Notes: generated by a model from the letters alone, not told the origin. Counted from the first letter of the stretch, positions 1 through 9,161 are shown. The stretch: 64,000 bases of DNA from Rhizobiaceae bacterium (GCA_029212415.1 JARGOF010000002.1:134877-198876), one strand, 5' to 3'. Made by a program: numbers and translations.

Positions 1-617
1 ACGAACACCGGATAGGTCAGCGAACTGCTCTGTCCTGATGTATTGCCGATATTCCATTTGTTGTTCTTGGCCTTGTTTTTGCGGGCTGCAACGGCCTGCA
101 TCTGGAAAAAGGCATTGGCCTTTGTGTCCCATGTCTTTGAAAAGACCTGGGCTGCCGTCATGCCCTTTGACATTTGCTTGACCAGAATGTCATTGCACAG
201 CTGCACCGGGTTGCGGCCTTTCCAGTTGACCTTGGAGGTCGGGACATCGGCGGAAAAATCACGTTTCCATGTGCGCAGGCCCCCCGAACCCACATCACGG
301 TTGGAGAGCTTGACGCTCCACTCTTCCGGGCTTGCAGCCTCGAAGAAAGCCGCGCCAGTCATCGAACTCAGCGCAGCTGCAACGATGCGTTCGCCGTTGG
401 TGGCTTTTGCGTAAAGTTCGAAGGAATAGGTATGCTTTTTTGTGTGAATGGATTTGTAGGCATGTCCGTCCGTCAGGACCTCATAGGCTGGTATGTCGAT
501 TCCGGCCTTGCTGATCTTGACACTCTCGATCCAGTCCTTTGCGCTGGCCGGAATTGCGGTGAGGCTGCCAACGCCGATAATCGTGGCCAATGCGCAGGTC
601 GTGATTGATTTCCACAT
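1..617 (-). CDS. Secreted protein of unknown function (3' end outside window)
   Basis: The reading frame is open from an ATG at 617 to the window edge, giving 205 visible residues without a stop. A GGAGGA ribosome binding site lies about 7 bases upstream of the ATG. The first 26 residues form a classical Sec signal peptide: a Lys near the start, a hydrophobic core, and an Ala-Ser-Ala end before Lys-Asp-Trp. The protein should therefore be periplasmic or exported. The mature part is rich in Lys, Ser and Ala and has no motif I recognise; one Cys is visible in the mature region. It lies downstream of dut on the same strand, 233 bases away, so it probably has its own promoter. Function unknown. 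Confidence 0.75.
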   Translation of the reverse strand, partial: MWKSITTCALATIIGVGSLTAIPASAKDWIESVKISKAGIDIPAYEVLTDGHAYKSIHTKKHTYSFELYAKATNGERIVAAALSSMTGAAFFEAASPEEWSVKLSNRDVGSGGLRTWKRDFSADVPTSKVNWKGRNPVQLCNDILVKQMSKGMTAAQVFSKTWDTKANAFFQMQAVAARKNKAKNNKWNIGNTSGQSSSLTYPVF

Positions 618-850
618 GTCATTTCCTCCAGGGAATGGCTGAATGCCTGTTCGTCGATGAAATGACTTTAGGATTTCCAATGTGAATTCAGCCTGAACGA
701 AGCGTTCATGGAAATTCACCGGTTGATACACGCTGATGGATGGCCCTTGCCGGTCAAAGCAAAGCGGCAAAGCCTGGCGTGATCACGCCCCCTTAACGGG
801 TTTGAACAAAGGATTGGGAAAGCGCATTCTGCGGCGCTTCCATTGACGTT

Positions 851-1351
851 TCAGCTCTGTCCGGTCGAGCCAAACCCGCCCGCGCCCCGGGCGGTCTCGT
901 CGGCCAGGGTGCGCTCTTCGATCTCCACCTGGATCACCGGAGCAATGATCATCTGGGCAATGCGCATGCCGCGCTCGATGATGAAATCTTCCGTGCCGTG
1001 ATTGATCAGCAAGACCTGCACTTCGCCGCGATAATCGCTGTCGATGGTGCCTGGCGTGTTGAGGCAGGTAATGCCCTGTTTCAGCGCCAGCCCCGAGCGC
1101 GGCCTGATCTGGCCCTCAAATCCCAGGGGGATTTCGAACACCAGCCCGGTCGGCACAAGCCGCCGTTCTCCGGGGGCCAGAACCAGCGGAGAGCCGACAT
1201 CATTGGCGGCGCGCAGGTCCATTCCGGCAGCGCCTACGCTTTCATAGGCGGGCAGGGCCAGATCGCTGCCATGGGGCAGGCGCACCAAGCCCAACCGGGG
1301 CTTGTTTGCATCCATTTGATCCGTCGTCGCGTGTTCGGCTTGATCCATCAT
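851..1351 (-). CDS. dut: dUTP diphosphatase (dUTPase)
   Basis: Hydrolyses dUTP to dUMP and pyrophosphate, which keeps uracil out of DNA and supplies dUMP for thymidylate synthesis. All five motifs of trimeric dUTPases are present in order: AGMDLRA (residues 42-48), RPRSGLA (83-89), [10 protein letters not shown] (101-110), RGMRIAQMI (from 127) and the Gly-rich C-terminal [10 protein letters not shown] (155-164) that closes over the active site. At 166 residues it is slightly longer than usual because of an N-terminal tail of about 20 residues. The start is uncertain between tandem ATGs at 1351 and 1348 and a third Met at residue 13. It is divergent from prfC. Confidence 0.95.
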   Translation of the reverse strand: MMDQAEHATTDQMDANKPRLGLVRLPHGSDLALPAYESVGAAGMDLRAANDVGSPLVLAPGERRLVPTGLVFEIPLGFEGQIRPRSGLALKQGITCLNTPGTIDSDYRGEVQVLLINHGTEDFIIERGMRIAQMIIAPVIQVEIEERTLADETARGAGGFGSTGQS

Positions 1352-1443
1352 GCAGCACTCTTGTGGCCTAATCTCTACAGGTCAATTGCAACGGGACGCG
1401 ACAGGCGCTAGAAGTCCTGCAATTCAACAGGATTCTCACAAGC

Positions 1444-3033
1444 ATGGCCGACAATCTGGCACAGGCGGTCGCACGCCGTCGCACATTTGCTATCATTTCG
1501 CACCCGGACGCCGGTAAAACAACCCTTACCGAAAAACTCTTGCTGTTCGGTGGCGCCATTCAGCTCGCGGGCGAAGTCAAGGCGAAGAAGGACCGTATCC
1601 AGACCCGCTCCGACTGGATGAAAATCGAACGCGATCGCGGCATTTCGGTTGTCACCTCGGTGATGACTTTCGAATATGGCGACCACGTCTTCAACCTGCT
1701 TGATACGCCGGGCCATGAAGATTTCGCCGATGATACCTATCGCACCCTGACCGCTGTCGATGCTGCCATCATGGTGATTGACGGGGCCAAAGGTATCGAG
1801 CCGCGCACGCTGAAACTCTTCGAAGTCTGCCGTCTGCGTGACATTCCCATTGTCACATTCATCAACAAGATGGACCGCGAGACCCGCGATTGTTTTGAAC
1901 TGCTGGATGAAATCGAAAGCAAATTGGCGCTGGATACGGCGCCGATGACCTGGCCAATCGGACAGGGCCGCTCCTTTGCCGGCACCTATCACCTGGCCGA
2001 TAATGCCGTGCGGCGCCGTGACAATGAAGAATTGCCGACACCGGTCAATGGCCCCGAAGCCGACAGCGCAGCAGGGCTTCTGCCTGAAAACGAGCGCGAG
2101 GCCTTTATTGAGGAATGCTCCCTTGCCATGGAGGCCTGTCGCCCGTTTGATCTGGAAGCCTTTCGCGAAGGGCACCTGACGCCGGTCTATTTCGGCTCGG
2201 CCCTGCGCAATTACGGTGTGCGCGATCTGATCGAGGCATTGGGCAAATACGCGCCGCCGCCTCGCGCCCAGCAGGCCGATACGCGCCTGGTCAACGCCAC
2301 GGATGAAAAGATGACGGCCTTTGTCTTCAAGATTCAGGCCAATATGGATCCCAATCACCGCGACCGAATCGCTTTCGTGCGGGTCTGTTCCGGGCGTCTG
2401 CAGCGCGGCATGAAGGCGCGACTGTCACGCAGCGGCAAATTGATGAGCCTGTCGGCACCGCAATTCTTCTTCGCCCATCAAAGGCAATTGGCCGATGAAG
2501 CCTATGCCGGAGATGTGGTTGGCATTCCCAATCACGGCACGTTGCGCATCGGCGATACTTTGACGGAAGGCGAGAATATCGTCTTTCAGGGGGTGCCGAA
2601 TTTTGCGCCGGAAATTTTGCGCCGGGTGCGGCTGGAAGACGCCATGAAAGCCAAGAAGCTGAAGGAAGCCCTGCAGCAGATGGCCGAGGAAGGCGTGGTT
2701 CAGCTGTTTTCGCCCGAAGATGGATCACCGGCCATCGTCGGGGTGATCGGCGCCCTGCAGCTGGATGTGCTGAAGGAACGGCTGAAGGGCGAATATGGTC
2801 TGCCGGTCAGTTTCGAGGCTGCGCGGTTCAATATCTGTCGCTGGATCTCTGCCGATGACGAGGCCGATATCGACAAATTCGTCAATGCCAAACGCGGCGA
2901 CATAGCCCGCGACTTGGATGGCGATGCGGTCTTCATGGCCTCGGACGGCTTTTCGCTCAACTATGAATCGGAGCGCTGGCCCGCCATCCGCTTTGCCCAT
3001 GTGAAGGAATATCACGCCGCCAAGGCGGCGTGA
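1444..3033 (+). CDS. prfC: Peptide chain release factor 3 (RF-3)
   Basis: A translational GTPase that recycles RF1 and RF2 from the ribosome after termination. The G domain is clear: P-loop SHPDAGKTTL (residues 19-28), G3 box DTPGHEDF (about 88-95) and G4 NKMD (about 140). The frame between G1 and G3 reads KIERDRGISVVTSVMTFEY, the switch I region that distinguishes RF3 from EF-G and TypA. Length is 529 residues, as expected. It starts at the ATG at 1444, 92 bases from the divergent dut gene. The stop codon is followed within 5 bases by a tandem-repeat tract shared with the end of the convergent pirin gene. Confidence 0.96.
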   Translation: MADNLAQAVARRRTFAIISHPDAGKTTLTEKLLLFGGAIQLAGEVKAKKDRIQTRSDWMKIERDRGISVVTSVMTFEYGDHVFNLLDTPGHEDFADDTYRTLTAVDAAIMVIDGAKGIEPRTLKLFEVCRLRDIPIVTFINKMDRETRDCFELLDEIESKLALDTAPMTWPIGQGRSFAGTYHLADNAVRRRDNEELPTPVNGPEADSAAGLLPENEREAFIEECSLAMEACRPFDLEAFREGHLTPVYFGSALRNYGVRDLIEALGKYAPPPRAQQADTRLVNATDEKMTAFVFKIQANMDPNHRDRIAFVRVCSGRLQRGMKARLSRSGKLMSLSAPQFFFAHQRQLADEAYAGDVVGIPNHGTLRIGDTLTEGENIVFQGVPNFAPEILRRVRLEDAMKAKKLKEALQQMAEEGVVQLFSPEDGSPAIVGVIGALQLDVLKERLKGEYGLPVSFEAARFNICRWISADDEADIDKFVNAKRGDIARDLDGDAVFMASDGFSLNYESERWPAIRFAHVKEYHAAKAA

Positions 3034-3037
3034 TGGG

Positions 3038-3181
3038 GTTCAACCCTTGATGAAGGTTCATCCTTTGATGAAGGTTCAACCCTTGATGAAGGTTCATCCT
3101 TTGATGAAGGTTCATCCTTTGATGAAGGTTTATCCTTTGATGAAGGTTCAGCCCTTGATGAAGGTTCAGCCCTTGATGAAG
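3038..3181. repeat. Eight tandem copies of an 18-bp unit at the pirin 3' end
   Basis: Eight contiguous 18-bp units run from 3038 to 3181. On the minus strand each unit reads Thr-Phe-Ile-Lys-Gly-stop, which are exactly the last codons and the stop of the pirin gene. The two copies nearest the gene are identical in the body; outer copies vary at the wobble base of Lys (AAG/AAA), at Gly (GGC/GGA/GGT) and once in the stop (TAA for TGA). The array starts 5 bases after the prfC stop and fills the gap between the two convergent genes. The plus-strand ORF through it (3047-3268) is an artefact of the repeat. Confidence 0.95.
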
Positions 3182-4071
3182 GTGCCGGCCTGCAATTCGC
3201 GAATGGCCTGGTTGAGTTGCTGGCGCGTGTTCATCACGATGGGGCCGTGCCAGGCGACGGGCTCCTGAATGGGCTTGCCGCTGACCAGCAGAAAGCGAAT
3301 GCCCTTCTCGCCGGCCTGAACGGTGACCTCGTCACCCGTGTCGAAAATGACCAGGGTACGGTCGCCGGACTGATCGCGAAAGGTCAGTTCCTCGCCGTCC
3401 AGTTCCTTTTCCGTCAAGACGCCGAATGGCTTTGACGCATCGGAAAACGATCCCGAGCCGGCAAAAATATAGGCAAAGGCCGAGCGATAGGTATCGACCT
3501 TGAAGGTCTTGCGTTTGCCGGGCGGCACGGAGATGTCGAGATAGACCGGTTCTGCCGCGATGCCGTCCACCGGACCGGTCTTGCCCCAGAATTCACCGCT
3601 GACGACGCGCGCAACCGTCCCGTCATCATCAATCACCTCGGGTATTTCCGCAGCCTTGATGTCCTGATAGCGTGGGTCGGTCATTTTCAGCGAGGAGGGC
3701 AGGTTGGCCCACAGCTGAAAACCGTGCATGCGGCCATTGGCGTCGCCCTGCGGCATTTCCTGGTGCATGATGCCGCTGCCGGCCGTCATCCACTGGATGT
3801 CGCCTGCGCCCAGCGAGCCCCGATTGCCGAGGCTGTCGCCATGCTCGACGGTGCCGGCCAGCACATAGGTGATGGTTTCAATGCCGCGATGCGGATGCCA
3901 GGGAAAACCGGCCAGGTAATCCTTGGGCTTTTCATTGCGAAAATCGTCAAACAGCAAAAACGGATCGGCCATCTGCGGATCGGTAAATCCAAAGGCGCGG
4001 TGCAATTTGACCCCGGCGCCTTCCATGGTGGGAACAGCGGCGGAAATCTGCTTTACGGGACGGATGGACAT
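3166..4071 (-). CDS. Pirin family protein
   Basis: A bicupin of the pirin family, 301 residues. The metal-binding residues of pirin are present: H59 and H61 in WHPHRGIETITYVL, and H103 with E105 in GIMHQEMP. Some bacterial pirins act as quercetin 2,3-dioxygenases and others bind metabolic or regulatory partners; the sequence alone does not decide which. The start is placed at the ATG at 4071 because AGGAG lies 8-9 bases upstream; an in-frame ATG further upstream would add 32 residues that do not look like pirin. The stop lies inside an 18-bp tandem repeat made of copies of the gene's own last six codons. Confidence 0.9.
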   Translation of the reverse strand: MSIRPVKQISAAVPTMEGAGVKLHRAFGFTDPQMADPFLLFDDFRNEKPKDYLAGFPWHPHRGIETITYVLAGTVEHGDSLGNRGSLGAGDIQWMTAGSGIMHQEMPQGDANGRMHGFQLWANLPSSLKMTDPRYQDIKAAEIPEVIDDDGTVARVVSGEFWGKTGPVDGIAAEPVYLDISVPPGKRKTFKVDTYRSAFAYIFAGSGSFSDASKPFGVLTEKELDGEELTFRDQSGDRTLVIFDTGDEVTVQAGEKGIRFLLVSGKPIQEPVAWHGPIVMNTRQQLNQAIRELQAGTFIKG

Positions 4072-4190
4072 GGACGTGTCTCCTTTGTTGCAACCTATAT
4101 AGCAGCTGGCGATCCGGAATTCAGGAAGTCGCCCGGAAACGGTCCGTTCACTCTGTGACGACAACACCCAGAGCGGGTGGGCTTCGTCAA

Positions 4191-5606
4191 TCAGACCTCA
4201 GTCGTCTCAAACCGGTCCGCAATCTTCTGCGCCAGACGGGCCGCCACCGATGTCTTGTCCATTTCCGGCCAGTCTTCGACGCCTGAGCGCGAGACGATCC
4301 GCACGTGGTTGCGGTCGCCGCCCATGACGCCCTTGGCTGGCGATACGTCATTGGCGACAATCCAGTCTGCGCCCTTGCGCTGCAATTTGCCTCTGGCATT
4401 GTCGATGAGATTCTGTGTCTCGGCGGCAAAGCCGACGACAAGGGCGGGCCTTTTGGCGTGATGGCCGACGGTTTTGAGAATGTCGGGGTTTTCCGTCAAT
4501 TGCAGCGGCGGCGGGGCTTCGCCCGGCTTTTTCTTGATCTTCTCGCCCGCCTCGCCGGATGCACGCCAATCGGCAACGGCGGCCACCATGACGGCGATAT
4601 CGGCCGGCAACAATTGTTCAACGGCATCCAGCATCTCGCGCGCCGTTTCCACATGCAGCGTCATAACCCCCGCAGGATCCGCGATGGTCACCGGGCCGGA
4701 GACGAGTGTCACCTGCGCACCAAGGGCGGCCAGGGCTGCCGCTATGGCATGGCCCTGTTTGCCCGATGAACGATTGGCAATATAGCGCACCGGATCTATC
4801 GGCTCATGGGTCGGGCCGGAGGTGACAATGGCGCGTTTGCCTGCCAGTGGTCCCTTGATGGTGCCGGGGGGGCCGGCAAGGAGGCCGCGCACGGCAGCCA
4901 CAATGTCCAGCGGTTCGGCCATCCGGCCTGTGCCTGCCTCGCCGCTTTCAGCCATTTCCCCGCGCATCGGGCCGATCACATGGACGCCGTCCGCGCGCAA
5001 CTGCTGCATGTTTCGTTGCAATGCAGGTGCGGCCCACATGATCGGGTTCATGGCGGGCGCCACCAGCAGCGGTCGATTGCTGGCAAGCACGATGGTCGAG
5101 GCCAGATCATTGGCAAGGCCAAGCGCCATCTTGGCGATAAAATCGGCCGTTGCCGGGGCGACGAGAACAAGATCGCATTCACGGGCCAGGCGAATATGGC
5201 CGACATCCTGCTCGTCCTCGCGGGAAAACAGCTCCAGAAACACCTTGTCATTTGCCAGGGCGCCGACGGCCAGGGGTGTGATGAATGCCCGCGCGCCTTC
5301 TGTCATGACAGGGCGCACCGAGGCACCGCGCTCGCGCAGACGGCGAATGAGGTCAAGGCACTTGTAGGCGGCAATGCCGCCGGTGATGATCAGCAGGATC
5401 CGCTTGCCGTCCAGTTCCAAAGGGTCAAATATTTCCGGCGAACCGCTGGCGGCAGCTGGTTCGGCTGGAAACGACACCGGCGCCTGTGTGGAATCGCGCA
5501 GCAGATGCCGCACTTCTTCTTCCATAGAGCGCCCGTTATGGGCGGCGCGCTCGCGCAGCAATTGTTTGGTGGCCTCGTCGAGATTGCGAATTGTAATGCT
5601 TGCCAT
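4191..5606 (-). CDS. coaBC: CoaBC (PPC decarboxylase / phosphopantothenate-cysteine ligase) with N-terminal RHH domain
   Basis: Bifunctional coenzyme A biosynthesis enzyme: CoaB joins 4'-phosphopantothenate to cysteine with CTP, and CoaC decarboxylates the product with FMN. The CoaC domain (about 68-245) has the catalytic His (VGHIRLA, H137) and the PAMNPIMW motif (184-191). The CoaB domain starts at about 256 with VTSGPTHEPIDPVRYI and the SSGKQG dimer region. Two features are odd. Residues 1-40 look like a FitA-type ribbon-helix-helix antitoxin DNA-binding domain, followed by a linker of about 25 residues. The CoaC clamp reads GEMAESGEAGTGRM and lacks the Cys of the E. coli ACG motif. The start is the ATG at 5606, with GGGAG 8 bases upstream, rather than an upstream in-frame start at 5636. 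Confidence 0.92.
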   Translation of the reverse strand: MASITIRNLDEATKQLLRERAAHNGRSMEEEVRHLLRDSTQAPVSFPAEPAAASGSPEIFDPLELDGKRILLIITGGIAAYKCLDLIRRLRERGASVRPVMTEGARAFITPLAVGALANDKVFLELFSREDEQDVGHIRLARECDLVLVAPATADFIAKMALGLANDLASTIVLASNRPLLVAPAMNPIMWAAPALQRNMQQLRADGVHVIGPMRGEMAESGEAGTGRMAEPLDIVAAVRGLLAGPPGTIKGPLAGKRAIVTSGPTHEPIDPVRYIANRSSGKQGHAIAAALAALGAQVTLVSGPVTIADPAGVMTLHVETAREMLDAVEQLLPADIAVMVAAVADWRASGEAGEKIKKKPGEAPPPLQLTENPDILKTVGHHAKRPALVVGFAAETQNLIDNARGKLQRKGADWIVANDVSPAKGVMGGDRNHVRIVSRSGVEDWPEMDKTSVAARLAQKIADRFETTEV

Positions 5607-5614
5607 GGTGAAGA

Positions 5615-5628
5615 CTCCCTTTTGGGAG
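5615..5628 (-). promoter_or_regulatory. Small inverted repeat covering the coaBC ribosome binding site
   Basis: On the minus strand CTCCC-AAAA-GGGAG forms a perfect 5-bp hairpin with a 4-base loop. The 3' arm is the Shine-Dalgarno sequence of coaBC, so a folded leader would hide it. A second imperfect inverted repeat (TGATT..AATCA) lies at about 5637-5653. With the ribbon-helix-helix domain at the CoaBC N-terminus, either repeat could be an autoregulatory site. That is inference. Confidence 0.35.
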
Positions 5629-5656
5629 GCTAGCAAATGATTGCATTGAAATCAAT

Positions 5657-7228
5657 TTATAACTGAAAGGCGATGTATATTGCCGTCAATGCAATCACCC
5701 ATAGGGCAATTCGTCCAGAGCGTGAATATTGTGCCTCTGCCTTGCCGATGGCTTTTGCCGTTTCCGCGTCAAAACGCAGACCGTGGGTGCCCATGGCATC
5801 GAGTTCCTGTGAAAAGCGTTCGGCCCGTTCTGCCAGAACGGGGGCCTGTTCGGCCAGCCGTGCGGCGGCATGCAGCCCATCCCTGATATCGGTCAAGACC
5901 CGCGCGGGACCGAGATTTTGGGCAATCCAGTCACCGACAACCGGTTCGGCAGCCTTCCACATGTTGAAATTCGGGTTGAGCGAGCGTGAAACCCCTTCGA
6001 CGACAACCATGGTTTTTTGCAGCATGATCAGTTCCGGCCGGGTTTCCATGTCGAAAAGCTCGGTGACTTCGAACAAAAGGGTCAGCAGTTTGGCCATGGA
6101 GATGGTTTCGGCGGACTGGCCATGGATCGGTTCGCCGATGGCCCGTATTGCCTGGGCAAAGCTCGCCACATCATGGTGGGCTGGCACATAGCCCGCCTCG
6201 AAATGCACCTCGGCGACCCGCATATAGTCGCGGCGGATAAAACCGTAGAGGATTTCGGCCAGGAAGCGGCGTTCCTTTTTGCCCAGCCTGCCGACAATGC
6301 CCATGTCGACTGCCACGATGCAGCCGCTTGCATCGACAAACAGATTGCCCTGGTGCATGTCGGCGTGAAAAAAACCGTCGCGCAGCGTGTGGCGCAGAAA
6401 TGACTGTATCAGCACCTCGGACAGATGGACCAGGTCGTGACCGGCTTCCTGCAGTGCCGCGATTTCGGAAATCTTCAGGCCATCCACCCAATCCATGGTG
6501 ACGACATCACGGCCGGTGCGCTCCCAATCGACAAGCGGCACACGAAATCCCGGATCGTCCTTGGTGTTTTCCGCCAGTTCCGACAGGGCTGCGGCCTCAA
6601 GGCGCAAGTCCATTTCGATCCGCGTTGTCTGCTCAAGCGTGCCGGCAATGTCCACCGGGCGCAGGCGCCGCGATGAGGGGATCATCCGCTCGGACAGCCG
6701 CGCGATGATATAGAAGGCCTCCAGGTCGTTGCGAAACCTTTGGCGAATGCCCGGTCGCACCACCTTGACGGCCACCTTGCGGGTGCCGCGGGCATCGGTG
6801 ACTTCTGCCGGATGGACCTGCGCGATGGAAGCTGCGGCGATGGGGTTTTCAAACCTTGTATAAAGCTCGTCCACCGGGCGGCCGATCGATTCGGCTATAC
6901 GCGCTCTGGCAATTGAAACGGGAAATGTGTCCATGCGATCCTGCAGCATCGACAGATCCTGCGCCAGGGGCTTGCCGACGACATCGGGACGGGTCGCCAG
7001 GAACTGGCCAAGCTTCACATAGGACGGCCCCAGCCGCTCAACGGCGCGCGACAAGCGTTCAGCCCGTTGCACCTGTTGCGTCTGGCGACGGGCAATCAGC
7101 CCCGCCAGCCGGTGCGCGAGCTTTGCAGGTCCACGCAGACCATCAGCAGGAAGCGAGGCAATGACGCCCTCGCGGGCCATCACCCAGCCCGCATGCGTCA
7201 GTCTCAGATAGGCTATCAAACTGTTCAT
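5657..7228 (-). CDS. ubiB: UbiB, ABC1-type kinase-like ubiquinone biosynthesis protein
   Basis: Member of the atypical ADCK/UbiB protein kinase-like family needed for ubiquinone synthesis, where it acts as an ATPase on the membrane-bound Coq/Ubi assembly. The family-specific KxGQ motif is at 72-75 (VKLGQ). The nucleotide-binding Lys is in VAVKVVRPG, and the catalytic-loop and metal-binding motifs are in DMHQGNLFVD and AVDMGIVG. A C-terminal hydrophobic segment (RIALWVIALTAIYIAFQL) anchors it in the inner membrane. Length is 523 residues. It lies 67 bases downstream of ubiE on the same strand and 50 bases before coaBC, so ubiE-ubiB-coaBC is probably one transcript. Confidence 0.95.
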   Translation of the reverse strand: MNSLIAYLRLTHAGWVMAREGVIASLPADGLRGPAKLAHRLAGLIARRQTQQVQRAERLSRAVERLGPSYVKLGQFLATRPDVVGKPLAQDLSMLQDRMDTFPVSIARARIAESIGRPVDELYTRFENPIAAASIAQVHPAEVTDARGTRKVAVKVVRPGIRQRFRNDLEAFYIIARLSERMIPSSRRLRPVDIAGTLEQTTRIEMDLRLEAAALSELAENTKDDPGFRVPLVDWERTGRDVVTMDWVDGLKISEIAALQEAGHDLVHLSEVLIQSFLRHTLRDGFFHADMHQGNLFVDASGCIVAVDMGIVGRLGKKERRFLAEILYGFIRRDYMRVAEVHFEAGYVPAHHDVASFAQAIRAIGEPIHGQSAETISMAKLLTLLFEVTELFDMETRPELIMLQKTMVVVEGVSRSLNPNFNMWKAAEPVVGDWIAQNLGPARVLTDIRDGLHAAARLAEQAPVLAERAERFSQELDAMGTHGLRFDAETAKAIGKAEAQYSRSGRIALWVIALTAIYIAFQL

Positions 7229-7295
7229 GGTCTGCCGGGCTTTTTCAACAGGCGTTGGTTACAAGGGTCCATCGGCGCAGATAGCATTGTTTGCA

Positions 7296-8072
7296 TCAAA
7301 GCTTCCAGCCCGAATGCAGGGCTGCGACGCCGCCGGTGTAATCGGTCCATTTGACGCGCGAAAAACCCGCAGCCGTGATCATATGGGCAAAGTTCTGCTG
7401 ATCGGGAAACTTGCGGATGGATTCGACCAGATATTGATAGGGTTCACTGTCACCGGTGATCAACCGGCCGAATTGCGGAATGGCCTTGAAGGACCAGGCC
7501 TCATAGGCCTTTTCGAACAGCGGCATATCCACGTCGGAAAATTCAAGACACAAAAAGCGGCCGCCCCGTTTCAGCACCCTGTAGGCCTCTTGCAGTGCGA
7601 CCTCGATACGCGGCACATTGCGAATGCCAAATGCGATCGTATAGGCGTCGAATGTATTGTCCTCGAAGGGAAGGTCTTCGGCATTTGCCTCGACAAAGGT
7701 CAGCTGGTCTTCGATTTTTTTGGTGCGGGCACGCTGCTGACCGACCTCAAGCATGGAGCCGTTGATGTCGAGGACGGTTGCGTGGGCGTTTGCTTGCGCA
7801 GCTTCAATGATGCGAAAAGCGATATCGCCGGTTCCGCCGGCCACATCAAGCGCCTTGAAATGGGCTTTGGTGCGCGGATTGAGCGCGCTGATCATGGCGT
7901 CTTTCCAGGCCCGGTGCATGCCAAATGACATGACATCATTCATGATGTCATAACGCTTGGCGACACTGTGGAAGACCTCATTGACCAGGTCCTGCTTCTG
8001 GCCCTTTTCGACGTCGACAAAACCATAGGAGGTTTCCATGCCACCGGAGGCGGATGTGCGTGCTTCAGACAT
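7296..8072 (-). CDS. ubiE: Demethylmenaquinone/ubiquinone C-methyltransferase
   Basis: SAM-dependent C-methyltransferase that methylates 2-polyprenyl-6-methoxy-1,4-benzoquinol in ubiquinone synthesis. The N-terminal signature [18 protein letters not shown] (about 41-58) and the SAM-binding LDVAGGTGD (75-83) are both present, as is the later [21 protein letters not shown] stretch around residue 150, all typical of UbiE/MenG. Length is 258 residues. It is first in the presumed ubiE-ubiB unit and is divergent from mutM across 155 bases, so the two share a promoter region. Confidence 0.96.
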   Translation of the reverse strand: MSEARTSASGGMETSYGFVDVEKGQKQDLVNEVFHSVAKRYDIMNDVMSFGMHRAWKDAMISALNPRTKAHFKALDVAGGTGDIAFRIIEAAQANAHATVLDINGSMLEVGQQRARTKKIEDQLTFVEANAEDLPFEDNTFDAYTIAFGIRNVPRIEVALQEAYRVLKRGGRFLCLEFSDVDMPLFEKAYEAWSFKAIPQFGRLITGDSEPYQYLVESIRKFPDQQNFAHMITAAGFSRVKWTDYTGGVAALHSGWKL

Positions 8073-8227
8073 TCATAAACTCCGAGATACAATTCAACGG
8101 GCCGTGCACCTTGAACGATAGCCTAAGGCGTCAAGATGCGCTATCAGGCAGGCACAATGATCGGTGCGGCAAAGTCGCGCCGCTTATAGGTCAAGTCCAG
8201 TCAAAAGCCAAATGAGCCGAGTGCCGC

Positions 8228-9118
8228 ATGCCCGAACTGCCAGAAGTCGAAACCGTTCGTCGTGGCCTTCAGCCTGCAATGGAGGGTGCCCGTGTCGAGC
8301 GCCTGGAAATGCGCCGCCCGGATCTGCGCTTTCCATTCCCTGAAAAATTCATCGAGCGCATTGAAGGCCGGCGCATCACCCAGCTGCAAAGACGGGCGAA
8401 ATATCTCCTCATCGGGCTCGATGACGAGACAGTGCTGATTTCCCATCTGGGCATGTCCGGTTCCTATCATGTCGATGCAGACGCGGTCAGAAATACCCCC
8501 GGGCATTTTCATGTGGACCGCAGCAAGAATGAAAAACATGATCATGTGGTGTTCCATGTCGATGGCCCGGCGGGCAAGGCGCGCATTGTCTATAATGATC
8601 CGCGCCGCTTCGGTTTCATGCTGCTGACCACCAGCAATGCCCTGGACGATCATCCCTTTATCCGTGATCTTGGCGCCGAACCTGTCGGCAATGCCCTTCA
8701 TGCGGATTATCTGGCCAGCCGTTTTGCAGGCAAGGCAGCGCCGTTGAAGGCCGCTTTGCTTGACCAGAAGATCATTGCCGGTCTTGGCAATATATATGTG
8801 TGTGAAGCGCTGTGGCGTTCACGGCTGTCGCCGCGGCGCAGTGCCGCAACACTGGTGACGGGCCGCGGCCGGCCAACGCGGCGGCTGGAAGATCTGACCC
8901 AGGCGATCAGAGCGGTGATTGCAGCGGCCATCGATGCCGGTGGCTCTTCCCTGCAGGATCACAGGCAGGCAGATGGCACGCTTGGCTATTTCCAGCACAG
9001 TTTCAATGTCTATGACCGGGAGGCGGAACCCTGCCGCCGCGAGGGCTGTAGCGGCACCATTCAGCGTATTGTGCAAAGCGGCAGGTCAACTTTCTATTGT
9101 CCGCGCTGCCAGCGATAG
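8228..9118 (+). CDS. mutM: Formamidopyrimidine-DNA glycosylase
   Basis: Bifunctional base-excision repair enzyme that removes 8-oxoguanine and formamidopyrimidines and then nicks the strand by beta,delta-elimination. The N-terminus [14 protein letters not shown] carries the catalytic Pro (exposed after Met removal) and Glu. The helix-two-turn-helix region contains the family sequence [18 protein letters not shown], and the C-terminal zinc finger has its four Cys (CRREGC and CPRC) in the last 30 residues. Length is 296 residues, a little longer than E. coli MutM. The mutM-enoyl-CoA hydratase-rpsT-dnaA order matches other Hyphomicrobiales as I know them. Confidence 0.97.
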   Translation: MPELPEVETVRRGLQPAMEGARVERLEMRRPDLRFPFPEKFIERIEGRRITQLQRRAKYLLIGLDDETVLISHLGMSGSYHVDADAVRNTPGHFHVDRSKNEKHDHVVFHVDGPAGKARIVYNDPRRFGFMLLTTSNALDDHPFIRDLGAEPVGNALHADYLASRFAGKAAPLKAALLDQKIIAGLGNIYVCEALWRSRLSPRRSAATLVTGRGRPTRRLEDLTQAIRAVIAAAIDAGGSSLQDHRQADGTLGYFQHSFNVYDREAEPCRREGCSGTIQRIVQSGRSTFYCPRCQR

Positions 9119-9161
9119 CTAAATAGTCTTTCGACAGGTATTTTTAAAAAGGAAAGCCCGC

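Noticed and set aside
3047-3268. A 73-residue plus-strand ORF rich in Met-Lys-Val-Pro-Leu repeats
   Set aside because: It is the complement of the 18-bp tandem repeat and runs into the pirin gene on the other strand. No ribosome binding site or family.
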